A DNA stretch of 64,000 bases. Source: Synechococcus sp. MW101C3 (GTDB taxonomy: Bacteria; Cyanobacteriota; Cyanobacteriia; PCC-6307; Cyanobiaceae). This document shows, in pieces, positions 51,017 to 61,486 of this stretch. Made by a program: the position numbers and the translations under genes. The notes under the pieces were generated by a model. It was not told the DNA's origin. It did not search any database and saw nothing but the letters and a program-made list of their open reading frames with translations. Numbering within the stretch: position 1 is the first letter of the stretch; every line of letters begins with the position of its first letter. Location of the stretch: positions 186,001-250,000 of the forward strand of contig NZ_NQKX01000005.1 in assembly GCF_002252635.1 (NCBI RefSeq), given 5' to 3'.

Positions 51017-53899
51017 GTGCCCGAGGCCGCCTGCCCCGCCCCCAGCCCTGATGGCGCCGCTGCCGCCGAGGCCCTGCCCAAGACCTACGACCCGAGCGGC
51101 ACGGAAGCCCGCTGGCAGGCGGCCTGGGAGGCGGCGGGCGCCTTTCACCCCGACCCCAACGCCCCCGGCGAGCCGTTTTCTGTGGTGATCCCGCCGCCGA
51201 ACGTGACCGGCAGCCTGCACATGGGTCACGGCTTCGAGACGGCCCTGATCGACACGATCGTGCGCTTCCAACGCCTGCGCGGTCGCAACGTGCTGTGCCT
51301 GCCCGGCACCGACCACGCCTCGATCGCGGTGCAGTCGATCCTGGAGAAGCAGATCAAGGCGGAAGGCGGCAGTAAGGACGACCTGGGCCGCGACGCCTTC
51401 CTCGAGCGCGCCTGGGCCTGGAAGGCCGAGAGCGGCGGCACGATCGTGGGCCAGCTGCGCCGGCTCGGCTATTCGGTGGATTGGCGGCGCGAGCGCTTCA
51501 CGCTCGATCCCAGCCTCAACAAGGCGGTGGTGGAAGCCTTCGTGCGCCTGCACGAGCAGGGGCTGATCTACCGGGGCGAATACCTGGTGAACTGGTGCCC
51601 GGCCTCGGGATCGGCGGTGAGCGATCTGGAGGTGGAGATGAAGGAGCTCGACGGGCACCTCTGGCACTTCCGCTACCCGCTCACCGATGGCGCAGCGGGT
51701 GACGCCGCAGGTGACACCGCCGGCCTGGATCATCTGGTGGTGGCCACCACCCGCCCCGAAACCCTGCTGGGCGACACCGGTGTGGCCGTGCACCCGGACG
51801 ACCCCCGCTACGCCGCCCTGGTGGGCCGCACGATCACGCTGCCACTGGTGGGTCGTCAGATCCCGATCGTGGCCGATGCGCACGTGGATCCGGCCTTCGG
51901 CACCGGTTGCGTCAAGGTGACCCCCGCCCACGACCCCAATGACTTCGCGATCGGCGCCCGCCACGGCCTGCCGCTGATCACGGTGATGGCCAAGGACGGC
52001 TCGATGAACGCCGCCGCCGGCCGCTTCGCCGGGCTGGATCGCTTCGAGGCGCGCGCGGCGGTGGTGGCGGCGATGGAGGCGGAAGGGTTCCTGGTGAAGG
52101 TGGAGCCGCACCGCCACAGCGTGCCCTTCTCCGACCGGGGCAAGGTGCCGGTGGAGCCGCTGCTCTCCACCCAGTGGTTCGCGCGGGCTGAGCCGCTGGC
52201 CGCCCGCTGCCGCGCAGCGCTCGATCAGGGCGAACCTCGCTTCGTGCCGCAGCGCTGGGAGAAGGTCTACCGCGACTGGCTCACCGACATCCGCGACTGG
52301 TGCATCAGCCGCCAGCTCTGGTGGGGCCACCGCATCCCCGCCTGGTTCGTGGTCAGCGAGACGAACGGCGTGATCAGCGACGCCACCCCCTACGTGGTGG
52401 CCCGCGACGCCGAGGAGGCCCAGTCCAAAGCCGAGGCGCAGTTCGGCGCCGCCAGCCGGGCAGCGGGCCGCGCGCTGCAGCTGGAGCAGGACCCCGACGT
52501 GCTCGACACCTGGTTCTCCAGTGGCCTCTGGCCCTTCTCCACGCTCGGCTGGCCCGATGCGAACGCCGCCGATCTGGCCACCTGGTATCCCACCAGCGTG
52601 CTGGTCACCGGCTTCGACATCATCTTTTTCTGGGTGGCGCGCATGACGATGCTGGCCGGCGCCTTCCTGCAGGAAGACGGCGTGCCGGTGGGCGGCCGCG
52701 ACACCTGGATCCCCTTCCGCGACGTGATGATCCACGGCCTGGTGCGGGACGAGAACAACCGCAAGATGAGCAAGAGCGCCGGCAACGGCATCGATCCGCT
52801 GCCGTTGATCGAGCGTTACGGCGCCGATGCCCTGCGCTTCGCCCTGGTGCGCGAAGTGGCCGGCGCCGGCCAGGACATCCGTCTCGACTACGACCGCGCC
52901 AGCGGCAACTCGGCCACGGTGGAAGGGGCGCGCAACTTCGCCAACAAGCTCTGGAATGCCACCCGCTTCGCCCTGATCAACCTGGGCGGCGAAACGCCCG
53001 CCAGCCTGGGGGAACCGGATCCGGCCGCGCTGACCCTGGCCGACCGCTGGATCCTGTCGCGGCTGGCGCGGGTGAACGGCGAAACGGCGGAGCGCTACGG
53101 CAGCTACGCCCTGGGCGAGGCCGCCAAAGGCCTCTACGAGTTCGCCTGGAACGAGGTGTGCGACTGGACGATCGAGCTGCTCAAGCGGCGCCTCAACCCC
53201 CGCCCCGCCGTTGAGGGCAAGCCGCTCAGCGCTGAAGTGCTGGCGGATCAGCGCGTGGCCCGCCAGGTGCTGGCCAAGGTGCTGAACGAGCTGCTGGTGC
53301 TGCTGCATCCGCTCATGCCGCACCTGAGCGAGGAGCTCTGGCACGGCCTCACCGGCGCCCCTGAGGGCACCTTCCTGGCGCTGCAGGCCTGGCCGGCGCT
53401 GGACGCCGCCGCCCTCGACGCCGCCCTGGAAGCCCAGTTCGCCGAACTGATCGAGGCGATCCGGGTGGTGCGCAACCTGCGCGCCGTGGCCGGGCTCAAG
53501 CCCTCCCAGGCCGCGCCGGTGGTGTTCGTGACCGGCCGGCCGGAGCTGGCCGCCGTGCTGCGCGCCGGCAGCGGCGACATCACCGCCCTCACCCGGGCGG
53601 CGTCGGTGGAGGTGCGCAAGACCAGCACCAGCGCCCGCTGCCTGGCGGCGGTGAGCGGCGAGCTGCAGGTGCTGCTGCCGATCGAAGGCCTGGTGGATCT
53701 CGACGCCCTGCGCGGCCGGCTGGAGAAAGACATCGCCAAGGCCGAGAAGGAGATCAAGGGCCTGGCCGGCCGCCTGGCCAACCCCAACTTCGCCGGCAAG
53801 GCGCCGCCCGAGGTGGTGGCCGAGTGCCAGGCCAACCTGGCCGAAGCCGAAGCCCAGGCGGCCCTGGCGCGGCAGCGGCTGGCGGATCTTGGAGCCTGA
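51017..53899 (+). CDS. valS: valyl-tRNA synthetase
   Basis: 960 aa class Ia synthetase from a GTG start. HIGH-type motif LHMGHG in [19 protein letters not shown] (about residues 57-75), KMSKS in [15 protein letters not shown] (about 583), CP1 editing insert between them, anticodon domain ([28 protein letters not shown]) and a C-terminal Val-type coiled coil ([23 protein letters not shown]). Full length and intact. Pieces of it recur downstream at 57491. Confidence 0.97.
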   Translation: MPEAACPAPSPDGAAAAEALPKTYDPSGTEARWQAAWEAAGAFHPDPNAPGEPFSVVIPPPNVTGSLHMGHGFETALIDTIVRFQRLRGRNVLCLPGTDHASIAVQSILEKQIKAEGGSKDDLGRDAFLERAWAWKAESGGTIVGQLRRLGYSVDWRRERFTLDPSLNKAVVEAFVRLHEQGLIYRGEYLVNWCPASGSAVSDLEVEMKELDGHLWHFRYPLTDGAAGDAAGDTAGLDHLVVATTRPETLLGDTGVAVHPDDPRYAALVGRTITLPLVGRQIPIVADAHVDPAFGTGCVKVTPAHDPNDFAIGARHGLPLITVMAKDGSMNAAAGRFAGLDRFEARAAVVAAMEAEGFLVKVEPHRHSVPFSDRGKVPVEPLLSTQWFARAEPLAARCRAALDQGEPRFVPQRWEKVYRDWLTDIRDWCISRQLWWGHRIPAWFVVSETNGVISDATPYVVARDAEEAQSKAEAQFGAASRAAGRALQLEQDPDVLDTWFSSGLWPFSTLGWPDANAADLATWYPTSVLVTGFDIIFFWVARMTMLAGAFLQEDGVPVGGRDTWIPFRDVMIHGLVRDENNRKMSKSAGNGIDPLPLIERYGADALRFALVREVAGAGQDIRLDYDRASGNSATVEGARNFANKLWNATRFALINLGGETPASLGEPDPAALTLADRWILSRLARVNGETAERYGSYALGEAAKGLYEFAWNEVCDWTIELLKRRLNPRPAVEGKPLSAEVLADQRVARQVLAKVLNELLVLLHPLMPHLSEELWHGLTGAPEGTFLALQAWPALDAAALDAALEAQFAELIEAIRVVRNLRAVAGLKPSQAAPVVFVTGRPELAAVLRAGSGDITALTRAASVEVRKTSTSARCLAAVSGELQVLLPIEGLVDLDALRGRLEKDIAKAEKEIKGLAGRLANPNFAGKAPPEVVAECQANLAEAEAQAALARQRLADLGA

Positions 53900-53974
53900 T
53901 GCACGTGCTAATGCCCTCATAAGCCATCGTTAACGAGCTGGGGCCGTGGCTGGCTGAGGGTTCTAGGGATCCCC

Positions 53975-56900
53975 TTGCCGATCACGTTCGTGTCTACCGC
54001 CGCGACCCGATCCGAGTTCCCCTTCCTGGAGGATTCCGGCTCCTTCCACCGCTCCTCCAACCCGCAGCTTCCCTCCCTGACGCCATTCCCGACGCAGGAG
54101 GAGCCCAAGGTTCCCGCCGAGTCCCCGGCAGGGTTCGCCGCCTCCCGGCAGCCCCGCTTCAACGATGTGCAGGATGACGTCGGCGATGACGATCGCCTCA
54201 GCAGCAGCAGCAGCAGCAGTAGCAGCAGTCGTGGTCGGGACGGCGAGCGTGGCGGGCGCGGCCGGCCCCCGGCACCGGCCGACCCCCTTCTGGCCAGCCT
54301 CGACCTTTCGCCGACGCCTCCGGCCCCAGGTGCCGCCCCAACTGAGCAGTTCCAGACCGAAATCTCCGCCTACGTGAGGCTGGGCGGCAAGCTCTTCCTG
54401 CTCTCCTCCGGTGGCGGCAGCACCCTGCAGGTCACCGATGCCAGCAACCCCCTGGCACCGGGCTTACTCCAGCGGGTGTCCCTCGGCGCTTACATCAGCC
54501 AGTCGGTGGCGACCTACGACGACCTCGTGGCAGTCGCCCTCTCCCCCAACGACTACGGCACCAGTGCCGGCAAGGGGCTGGTGCGCTTCTACCGGATCGA
54601 CAGATCCGGCACCCTCACCCTGGTGAAGGACGTGGAGGTGGGCTACCTGCCCGATGGCATCGCCTTCAGCAAGGACGGCAAGAAGCTGGTGATCGCCAAC
54701 GAGGGTGAGCCGATCGCGAACTACGCGATTGACCGCCCCGGCAGCATCGGCATCATCGACATCAAGGGCAGGCCCGGCAAGGAGACCTTCAGCTACACCG
54801 ACCTGAGCTTCGCCGGGTTGACCCTGCCCAGCGGGATCCGCATCTCCGGGCCAGCCGGCACCACCCAGGCCACCGACATCGAGCCCGAGTACGTCTCGAT
54901 CCTGGGGAACACCGCCTACGTGACCCTGCAGGAGAACAACGGTGTCGCCAAGGTCAACCTCAGGACCAACACGATCGAGGCGATCTTCGCCCTCGGCAGC
55001 GTCGACTTCAGCACCCAGCTCGTTGACATCAGCGATCGGGACGGTCCCCCCCCCCGCTGGCAGCAGCACCGGAACGCCCCTGATCAACCCTGTTCTCGGC
55101 AACAACGTGGTGGGCTTGAGGATGGCGGACGGCATCGCCGCCTTCAGCACCAGGGGCAAGGATTACTTCATCACCGCCAATGAGGGGGATGGCCGTGAGT
55201 ACGGCACCGCCGGAACCCCGGGCTTCTACCTCGACGAAACCCGGCGCCTGGGCCGACTCAAGACTCTCAGTGAAGACACCACCGCCCCCTTCACCGCCTT
55301 CGGCAGCCGCAGCGTCAGCATCTTCGATGCCACCACCGGTGCCCTCGTCTGGGACAGCGGCAACACCCTGCAGACCATCGCCATCGCCGCCGGCGTCTAC
55401 GACGACACCCGCAGCGACGACAAGGGCGTCGAGCCCGAAGGTGTCGTGGTCACGAAGCTGAACGGCCGCACCTACGCGATCGTCAGTGCCGAACGCGGCA
55501 CCAGCAGCCTGCTGGCGGTGTTCGACATCACCGACCCAGCCCAGGCCAGCTTCGTCACCAGCACCGTGCTGGCCGGCAGCGTGTCCCCCGAGGGCCTGCT
55601 CGTGATCGACGCGAAGGACAGCCCCACCAGGCGGGACCTGCTGGTGGTCTCCAACGAGGTGTCCAACACCTTGAACATCCTCGATCTCGGCGCCCTGGTC
55701 GCCGCGCCCCCGGTGGCCGGCGCCGGCAGCTTCACCTCCACCATGCTCAAGGACGTGGCCGGTGGGGCGGAGCTGACGATCTCCAGCCTGATCACCAACG
55801 GCGAGTTCACCAACGGCACCGCGCCGGGCAGCGGCGTCTATGTGCCGCCGGGCATCTTCGATGGACAGGGCGCCTACAGCAATGGCGATGGCACCTACAC
55901 CCTGCTCGTCAACCACGAACTCGGCGCCAGCGCGGGCTACGCCTACACCGCCGAAGGCCTGAACTCCTCCGTCAACGGTGCCCGCATCAGCCGCTTCATC
56001 GTTGACATCGATGCCGACGACAACGCCGCCAACGGCTTCCAGTCACGGATCCTCAGCGGCGGCCTCGCCTATGACAGGGTGATCGGCACCGATACCAACG
56101 GCTTCGATCGCTTCTGCTCCGCCAACCTGGTTGAGGCCAACAGCTTCGGCGCCGGCCGTGGTTTCGCTGATCGGATCTTCCTCGTCGGTGAGGAGGTGTT
56201 CGGCGGTGGCGGCGGCGCCTTCTACGCCCTCGATACGGCCAGCAACGACCTCATTCAGGTGAATGCCTTCGGCAAGGGCACCTGGGAATCCGCCACCTTG
56301 ATCGACACCGGCAACGCCAACACGGTCGCCGTGCTGCTCCTCGATGACGCCAAGGCTCCCCTGCGACTCTGGGTCGGCGAGAAGACGGCCGGCGGCTACC
56401 TGGAGCGCAACGGCCTGGCGGAAGCCAACGGCGCCCTCTATACCTTCGTGCCCACGGGCCTGGCGGAATCCGGTGTCGACGCCACCGCCGGTCCCGATTC
56501 GGATGACCTCAAGGCCCTGGCCCTTGGGGCTCCCCTGGCCGGCAGCTGGGTCAAGATCGAGAAGCCGGCGGGTAAGGCCAGCTACGCCGACCTCACCGAT
56601 GCCGAGATCCGCACCCTGGCCACCGACCTCGGGGCCCTGCAGCTCAGCCGCATCGAGGACGGGGAGGTCAACCCCCTCAACGGACAGCAGGTGGCCTTCG
56701 TCTCCACGGGCACGAAGGACTTCAGCAGCGGCGACCTGTACGGCAACGTCTACACCCTGAGCTTCGCCGATGCCTTCACCGCCGATGGCCGCCTGGCCAG
56801 CAGCGGTTCCAGCAGCCTGCGGGTGATCTATGACGCCGATCGCCTCGCTGACCCCACAACGGGCCTGCGGAACCCCGACAACCTCACCTGGAGCGCTGAT

Positions 56901-57311
56901 GGTTCCCTCTACCTGCAGGAGGACCGGGCCAACGGCGGTGGACTCGACATCGCCAACGGCAACTTCGGCACCGAAGAGGCCTCGATCTGGAAGCTGAACC
57001 CCAGCGGGCCTGTCGATCCGGTCACGGGCGTGCCCTCGGAGCGGTGGGCCCAGATCGACCGCACCGCCGTCCCCACGGCCTACGGCCAGAGCCAACCCGG
57101 TGTGGTCACAGACCCCAGCAGCAGCGGTGTCGGCAACTGGGAATCTTCGGGGATCATCGATGTCTCGTCGATCTACGGCGCCGCACCCGGCACTGTCTTC
57201 CTGGCCAACGTGCAGGCCCACAGCCTCGGTGGAGGCAACATCAACGGTTCCGGCTACCTGGTGGAAGGGGGCCAGATCGATCTGATCGTCCAGACCGACC
57301 CGGTGATCTGA
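53975..57311 (+). CDS. choice-of-anchor I / PhoX-like (DUF839) fusion protein, interrupted by a frameshift
   Basis: Two adjoining frames make one protein of about 1110 aa. Frame 1 (from TTG 53975 to about 55055) has a low-complexity start with a run of ten Ser and an Arg/Gly patch (about 75-95), then a choice-of-anchor-I beta-propeller-like domain (VGYLPDGIAFSKDGKKLVIANEGEP). After a run of ten C (55046-55055) homology continues one frame over to 57311: GIAAFSTRGKDYFITANEGDGREYG, EPEGVVV, then a PhoX-like/DUF839 part (LLVNHELGAS, FCSANLVEANSFGAG, NPDNLTWSADGSLYLQED). No Sec signal, so type I export is possible. Likely phosphatase/esterase-type extracellular enzyme. Nine C would restore the frame. 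Confidence 0.8.
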
Positions 57312-57341
57312 TCCCATCGGCCCGTCGCGAGCCCAGCCCTC

Positions 57342-57367
57342 GGCCCCTCCTGTGAGGGGCCTTTTTT
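57342..57367 (+). terminator. Rho-independent terminator
   Basis: A perfect 8-bp stem (GGCCCCTC / GAGGGGCC) with a 4-nt loop is followed by six T, 31 bp after the stop of the phosphatase-like gene. It is the only clear intrinsic terminator I see in the window. Confidence 0.92.
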
Positions 57368-57490
57368 GTCAGGGGCCCTCGGCTGCCGCCGAAGCCGAGC
57401 ATCACTCGATCGGGCTGAACCGTCCAGCGTCATTGTCAGCTCCGGGCAGGCCCCGGCCAGGGACGCCAGCCCCTGTGGCATGGGGGGGGT

Positions 57491-57657
57491 GGCGGCACGA
57501 TCATGGGCCAGCTGGGGCGGCTCGGCCACTCGGTGGATTGGGGCGGTGAGCGACGAGCTGGAAAACGATGATGCCAAGGCCGACGCGGAGATCAAGGACC
57601 TCAGCGCGCGCCTGGCCAACCCCACCTTCGCCAGAAAAGCGCCACCCAACCTGGCCA
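57491..57657 (+). pseudogene. valS remnant (two fused fragments)
   Basis: The left part (about 57491-57550) matches intact valS 51434-51495, around the codons for [17 protein letters not shown]. The right part (about 57556-57657) matches 53719-53810, the C-terminal coiled coil (here ENDDAKADAEIKDLSARLANPTFARKAPP). The two are joined with an internal deletion of about 2.2 kb. Frame and residues are decayed, so it is a dead fragment. It sits 3.6 kb after the intact gene, on the far side of the phosphatase-like gene, and just before the end of corA. Confidence 0.85.
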
Positions 57658-57684
57658 GTACCGTCGGGCGCTGCGAGGCTTGGC

Positions 57685-58773
57685 TCAGATCCAGCGGCGG
57701 CTGCGGAAGTACGCGATCAGCAGCCCGCTGATCGCCAGCATCACCGCCCACACGATGAAATAGCCGGCTCTCCATTCGAGTTCCGGCATGTATTTGAAAT
57801 TCATGCCATACATCCCGGCGAGGAAGGTGAGCGGGATGAAGATCGAAGACATCACGGTCAGCACCTTCATCACCTCGTTCATGCGATGGCTCAGGCTGGA
57901 GAGGTAGGTGTCATGCAGGCTGGCGAGAAAATCTCGGGACGTTTCCACCATGTCAATCACCTGCACGGTGTGGTCGTAAAGGTCACGCCAGAACATCTTG
58001 TTGTGCTCATCCAGCAGAGGTGATTCGCTGCGCTGGATCGCCCCCACCACATCCCGCAACGGCCAAACGGCCCGGCGCAGGATCAGCAACTGTTGCTTGA
58101 AGCGGTGCATTTCCTGGTGGTCATCCGGGCGGGGTTGGCTGATCACCCGCTCATCAATCAACTCCACCCCCTCACCGATCCGCTCCATCGCTAGGAAGTA
58201 GTGGTCCACCACCGCGTCCATCAGGCAGAAGGCCAGGTAATCGGATTTCTGCCTGCGCACACGACCACTGCCGTTGCGCAGCCGCTGACGCACGCTCTCA
58301 AACACATCCCCTTCATCCTCCAGGAAGGAAAGAACCCAGTTGGGCCCAAGAATCACGCTCACGTGTTCGATCGTCACGCCCCGCCTTGGGCCGCCGTCAT
58401 CGAGCATCTTCATGGCTACGAAGCCGTAGGCCGGGAACTCCTCCCATTTCGGCCGCTGGGACGTGTTGGCAATGTCTTCACAGGTGAGGGGGTGCAGCCC
58501 GAAGGCCCTGCCCAGTTGTTCGATCAGCGCGGTGTCATGAACGCCGTTCACATTGATCCAGGTGACCGCGGAATCAGACAGGCAGCCGAGGCAGGTGTCC
58601 ACATCCGCCTGTTGCCACTCCTGAATCGCCTCAGCGCTGAAGCGGATGATCTCGATCGTGGCCAGTTCGCGCCGCTGGCTGCCCACGAACACCGTGGCGC
58701 CAGGTGCCTGGAAGGCGGTGTTGCGAGCGCCGCTGCGGGCACTGACACGGGCGCCGCTGCTGCTGCTCGCCAT
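57685..58773 (-). CDS. corA: CorA magnesium/cobalt transporter
   Basis: 362 aa. Large cytosolic N-terminal domain (VTWINVNGVHDTALIEQLGRAFGLHPLTCEDI), long stalk helix, and two C-terminal membrane helices with the pore motif GMYGMNFKYMPEL (GMN). Forms a homopentameric Mg2+ channel. The C-terminal RSRRWI basic tail is usual. Its 3' end reaches the decayed valS fragment (27 bp away). Confidence 0.94.
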   Translation of the reverse strand: MASSSSGARVSARSGARNTAFQAPGATVFVGSQRRELATIEIIRFSAEAIQEWQQADVDTCLGCLSDSAVTWINVNGVHDTALIEQLGRAFGLHPLTCEDIANTSQRPKWEEFPAYGFVAMKMLDDGGPRRGVTIEHVSVILGPNWVLSFLEDEGDVFESVRQRLRNGSGRVRRQKSDYLAFCLMDAVVDHYFLAMERIGEGVELIDERVISQPRPDDHQEMHRFKQQLLILRRAVWPLRDVVGAIQRSESPLLDEHNKMFWRDLYDHTVQVIDMVETSRDFLASLHDTYLSSLSHRMNEVMKVLTVMSSIFIPLTFLAGMYGMNFKYMPELEWRAGYFIVWAVMLAISGLLIAYFRSRRWI

Positions 58774-58855
58774 TGCGTAAAGCCTCGGGCCTGGGAGTCT
58801 GGCCCCAGGCTGGCCAGATCTGCCTGGGGCTGCCCACGGCCCTCACACCGATGGC

Positions 58856-59248
58856 CTAGAGCCCCTTGCGATCGAGCGCGTCCGCCAGGCGGGTCACCGC
58901 TGAGGCCAGCTGGGCCTGCACATCGGGGACAGCGGCCGCCTCGGCCTTGGCCTCCTCCTTGCGCTTGGTGGCCTCGATGGCCTTGACGATCAGGAACACC
59001 ACGAAGGCGATCACCAGGAAGTTGATCAGCGCCACGATCACGGCGCCGGCCGGCCACGAATTGATCGAATCGACGTTGGCCGCCTTCAGGGCAGGCGTGA
59101 GCAGGCTGCCCATCACAAGGCTCACCACCGCATCCACCACCTTGCCGAAGGCGCCACCGATCACCACCGCCACGGCGAGATCGACCACATTGCCCTTGTT
59201 GATGAAGGCCTGAAAATCGGCCAGGAAACTGGAGCGGCGCGGGGCCAT
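58856..59248 (-). CDS. mscL: large-conductance mechanosensitive channel MscL
   Basis: 130 aa from the ATG at 59248; a longer open frame upstream is not supported. TM1 region NVVDLAVAVVIGGAFGKVVDAVVSLVMGSLLTPAL, extracellular loop, TM2 ALINFLVIAFVVFLIVKAIEATKRKEEAKAE and a C-terminal helix. Releases solutes on hypo-osmotic shock. Adjacent to corA on the same strand, with 82 bp between. Confidence 0.94.
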   Translation of the reverse strand: MAPRRSSFLADFQAFINKGNVVDLAVAVVIGGAFGKVVDAVVSLVMGSLLTPALKAANVDSINSWPAGAVIVALINFLVIAFVVFLIVKAIEATKRKEEAKAEAAAVPDVQAQLASAVTRLADALDRKGL

Positions 59249-59436
59249 CACGGAACAGCGGAAGGATCGCCGACAACCTACGTGTGAAGGCAACGGATCA
59301 CCCGTCCCCTACCCCTCCCCAACCTGATCCGACACTCCCCAACCCCTCCATCCCTCCGAACCTGTCGAAATGGGGCGCCGCCGTCCGTCATGGAGGTGAA
59401 CCCCGACCCGGGGCCCTTCACCTCTGCGCTCGCACC

Positions 59437-59778
59437 ATGAACTACGCGGTCCTCATCTACGAAACCGAGCAGGATGTCGCCGATCGCCCCAGCCTGATGC
59501 CCGCCTATGCCGCCTACGCCCAGGCGTTGGCGGAGGCCGGCGCCCATCGCGGTGGCGAATGCCTCCATCCCACCCACACCGCCACCACCGTGCGGCTGCA
59601 GGGCGGCACCGCCCAGGTGCAGGACGGTCCCTTCCCCGACACCAAGGAGCAACTGGGCGGCTTCTTCCTGATCGATGTTCCCGATCTCGATGCCGCCCTG
59701 GCCTGGGCGGCGCGCTGTCCCGCCGCCGGCCGCTGCGCCGTGGAGGTGCGGCCCGTGCTGGCGATGGAGGGGAGCTGA
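59437..59778 (+). CDS. YCII-related DGPF-domain protein
   Basis: 113 aa from the ATG at 59437. It has the fold YAVLIYETEQDVADRP...YAQALAEAGAHRGGECLHP and the DGPF motif in QVQDGPFPDTKEQLGGFFLIDVPDLDAALAWAARCP. Proteins of this kind are the constant partners of ECF42-type sigma factors, and the sigma gene follows with no gap. Likely regulatory or small-molecule-binding; no enzyme activity can be claimed. Confidence 0.88.
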   Translation: MNYAVLIYETEQDVADRPSLMPAYAAYAQALAEAGAHRGGECLHPTHTATTVRLQGGTAQVQDGPFPDTKEQLGGFFLIDVPDLDAALAWAARCPAAGRCAVEVRPVLAMEGS

Positions 59779-61014
59779 GTGGAAGCGGCGCGCAGCGCCG
59801 AGCAGGCCGCCCGCCGCTCCTACGGGAAACTGGTGGCCTGGCTCACGGCCCGCTGCGGCGATCCCGCCGCGGCGGAGGACGCCCTGAGCGAGGCCTTCCT
59901 GGCGGCCCTGGCCGACTGGCCCCGCCAGGGGGTGCCCCGCAGTCCGGAGGCCTGGCTGCTGGTCACCGCCCGGCGGCGCTGGCTCGATGGCCACCGGCGG
60001 ACCCGCACCCAGGAGCGCCTGCTGCCGCTCCTCCTCGATGAAGCGTTCACCATGCCCACCGATCCGAGTGCCGGCGCGGGCGAAGCGGCGGCCATCCCCG
60101 ACGACCGCCTGCGGCTGCTGTTTCTCTGCGCCCACCCCGCCATCGATCCGGCCATCCAGGCGCCGCTGATGCTGCAGACGGTGCTGGGCCTCAATGCCGT
60201 CCGTATCGGGGCCGCCTTCCTGGTGGCTCCCGCCGCCATGGGGCAACGGCTGGTGCGTGCCAAGGCGAAGATCCGGGAGGCCCGCATTCCCTTCGTGCTG
60301 CCCCCCGCCCACGCCCTGCCGGCACGGGCGGCGGCGGTGCATCAGGCGATCTACGCGGCCTTCGGCACGGGCTGGGAGGAACCCGGCGCAGCGGGCGGCG
60401 GCAGCGACGGGCTCGCAGAGGAGGCCGTCCAGCTGGCGCGGCTCTGCGTTGAGCTGCTGCCGCAGGAACCGGAGGGGCGGGGGCTGCTGGCACTGCTGCT
60501 GCATGCCCAGGCGCGCCGGCCCGCCCGGCGCGACCGCCACGGCGCCTACGTTCCGCTCCAGGAGCAGGACATGCGGCTCTGGTCGCGGCCGCTGCAGGCG
60601 GAGGCCGAGGCGGAGCTGCGGCTGGCGGCGGCCCAGGGGCGGATGGGGCGTTTCCAGCTGGAGGCGGCGATCCAGTCGGTGCATGCCCAGCGGGCCGTGC
60701 ACGGCCGGGTCGACTGGCCGGCGCTGCTGCACCTCTATGACGGCCTGATCCGCCTGGCCCCCAGCCTGGGGGCGCAGGTGAGCCGGCTGGCGGTGCTGGC
60801 CGAGCTGCGCGGTGCTGCCGCAGGGCTGGAGCCACTGGAGGCGCTCGGCGCCACCGTGCCCGCAACGGCCACCTATCAACCCTGGTGGGCGCTGCGGGCC
60901 GAGTTGCTCAGCCGGCTCGGCCGCTGGCCTGAGGCGCGGGAGAACTATGGGCGGGCCATCGCCCTCACCACGGACCCAGCGGCCCTGGCCTTCCTGCGAG
61001 GGCGCTGCCCGTAG
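59779..61014 (+). CDS. ECF42-type RNA polymerase sigma factor
   Basis: 411 aa from a GTG directly after the DGPF gene's stop. Sigma region 2 (YGKLVAWLTARCGDPAAAEDALSEAFLAALADWPRQGVPRSPEAWLLVTARRRWLDGHRR) and region 4 (LMLQTVLGLNAVRIGAAFLVAPAAMGQRLVRAKAKIREA) are followed by a ~200-aa helical/TPR-like domain, the defining ECF42 extension. It has no anti-sigma gene; in this group the C-terminal domain is thought to control activity. Complete and intact. Confidence 0.9.
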   Translation: MEAARSAEQAARRSYGKLVAWLTARCGDPAAAEDALSEAFLAALADWPRQGVPRSPEAWLLVTARRRWLDGHRRTRTQERLLPLLLDEAFTMPTDPSAGAGEAAAIPDDRLRLLFLCAHPAIDPAIQAPLMLQTVLGLNAVRIGAAFLVAPAAMGQRLVRAKAKIREARIPFVLPPAHALPARAAAVHQAIYAAFGTGWEEPGAAGGGSDGLAEEAVQLARLCVELLPQEPEGRGLLALLLHAQARRPARRDRHGAYVPLQEQDMRLWSRPLQAEAEAELRLAAAQGRMGRFQLEAAIQSVHAQRAVHGRVDWPALLHLYDGLIRLAPSLGAQVSRLAVLAELRGAAAGLEPLEALGATVPATATYQPWWALRAELLSRLGRWPEARENYGRAIALTTDPAALAFLRGRCP

Positions 61015-61486
61015 TGCCCGGCCTGCACTCCCCTACCGGGGTCCTGGCCTTCCGCTCGCTCCATGCCTTGCGGGTGAGCCGGTGGCCGCTCTGCAGCCAC
61101 CGATCGCCAGCCGTTGAGTCCGTCCTGAGCAGAGCCTCTGCGCATGGAAGCTGTAGACCAGCTGGTGCCACAGACGTGCGGGCGTGGCCACCGCGGCATG
61201 AAGCAACTGGGCAGTCATCTCCACTATCAGCAACGTGGAGCAAACCTGGAAGCCTCGGCTCCAGTGCGTGCAGGAAGCTGCTACCGAAGGAAGTGCTGGG
61301 GCGCCAGTAGACCATCTCGGTGTCCCACACCAGCCGCAGATCGATAGCCGGCCACAGCTCGATCACACCGATCAGAATCTTGACAGTGCAAGCCAGCTTG
61401 CCGCAGCCATTGCATCCCATCGGACCGACTGGAAGGCAAGGGATGCATCTGGATCGACAGATCCAGCGAACCGCCGAGATCATCCA
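61015..61486. other. gap with no gene recognised
   Basis: About 470 bp between the convergent ends of the sigma factor and the histidine kinase. Composition drops toward the kinase. Several open frames of 60-170 codons cross it on both strands, but none looks like a conserved protein, and I see no repeat ends or terminator. Confidence 0.6.

Noticed and set aside
54202-54230. AGC triplet run in the phosphatase-like gene considered as a second frameshift site
   Set aside because: Triplet changes keep the frame; it only encodes a Ser tract.
61015-61486. Gap considered as a decayed transposase
   Set aside because: No transposase motif, terminal repeat or target duplication can be seen.
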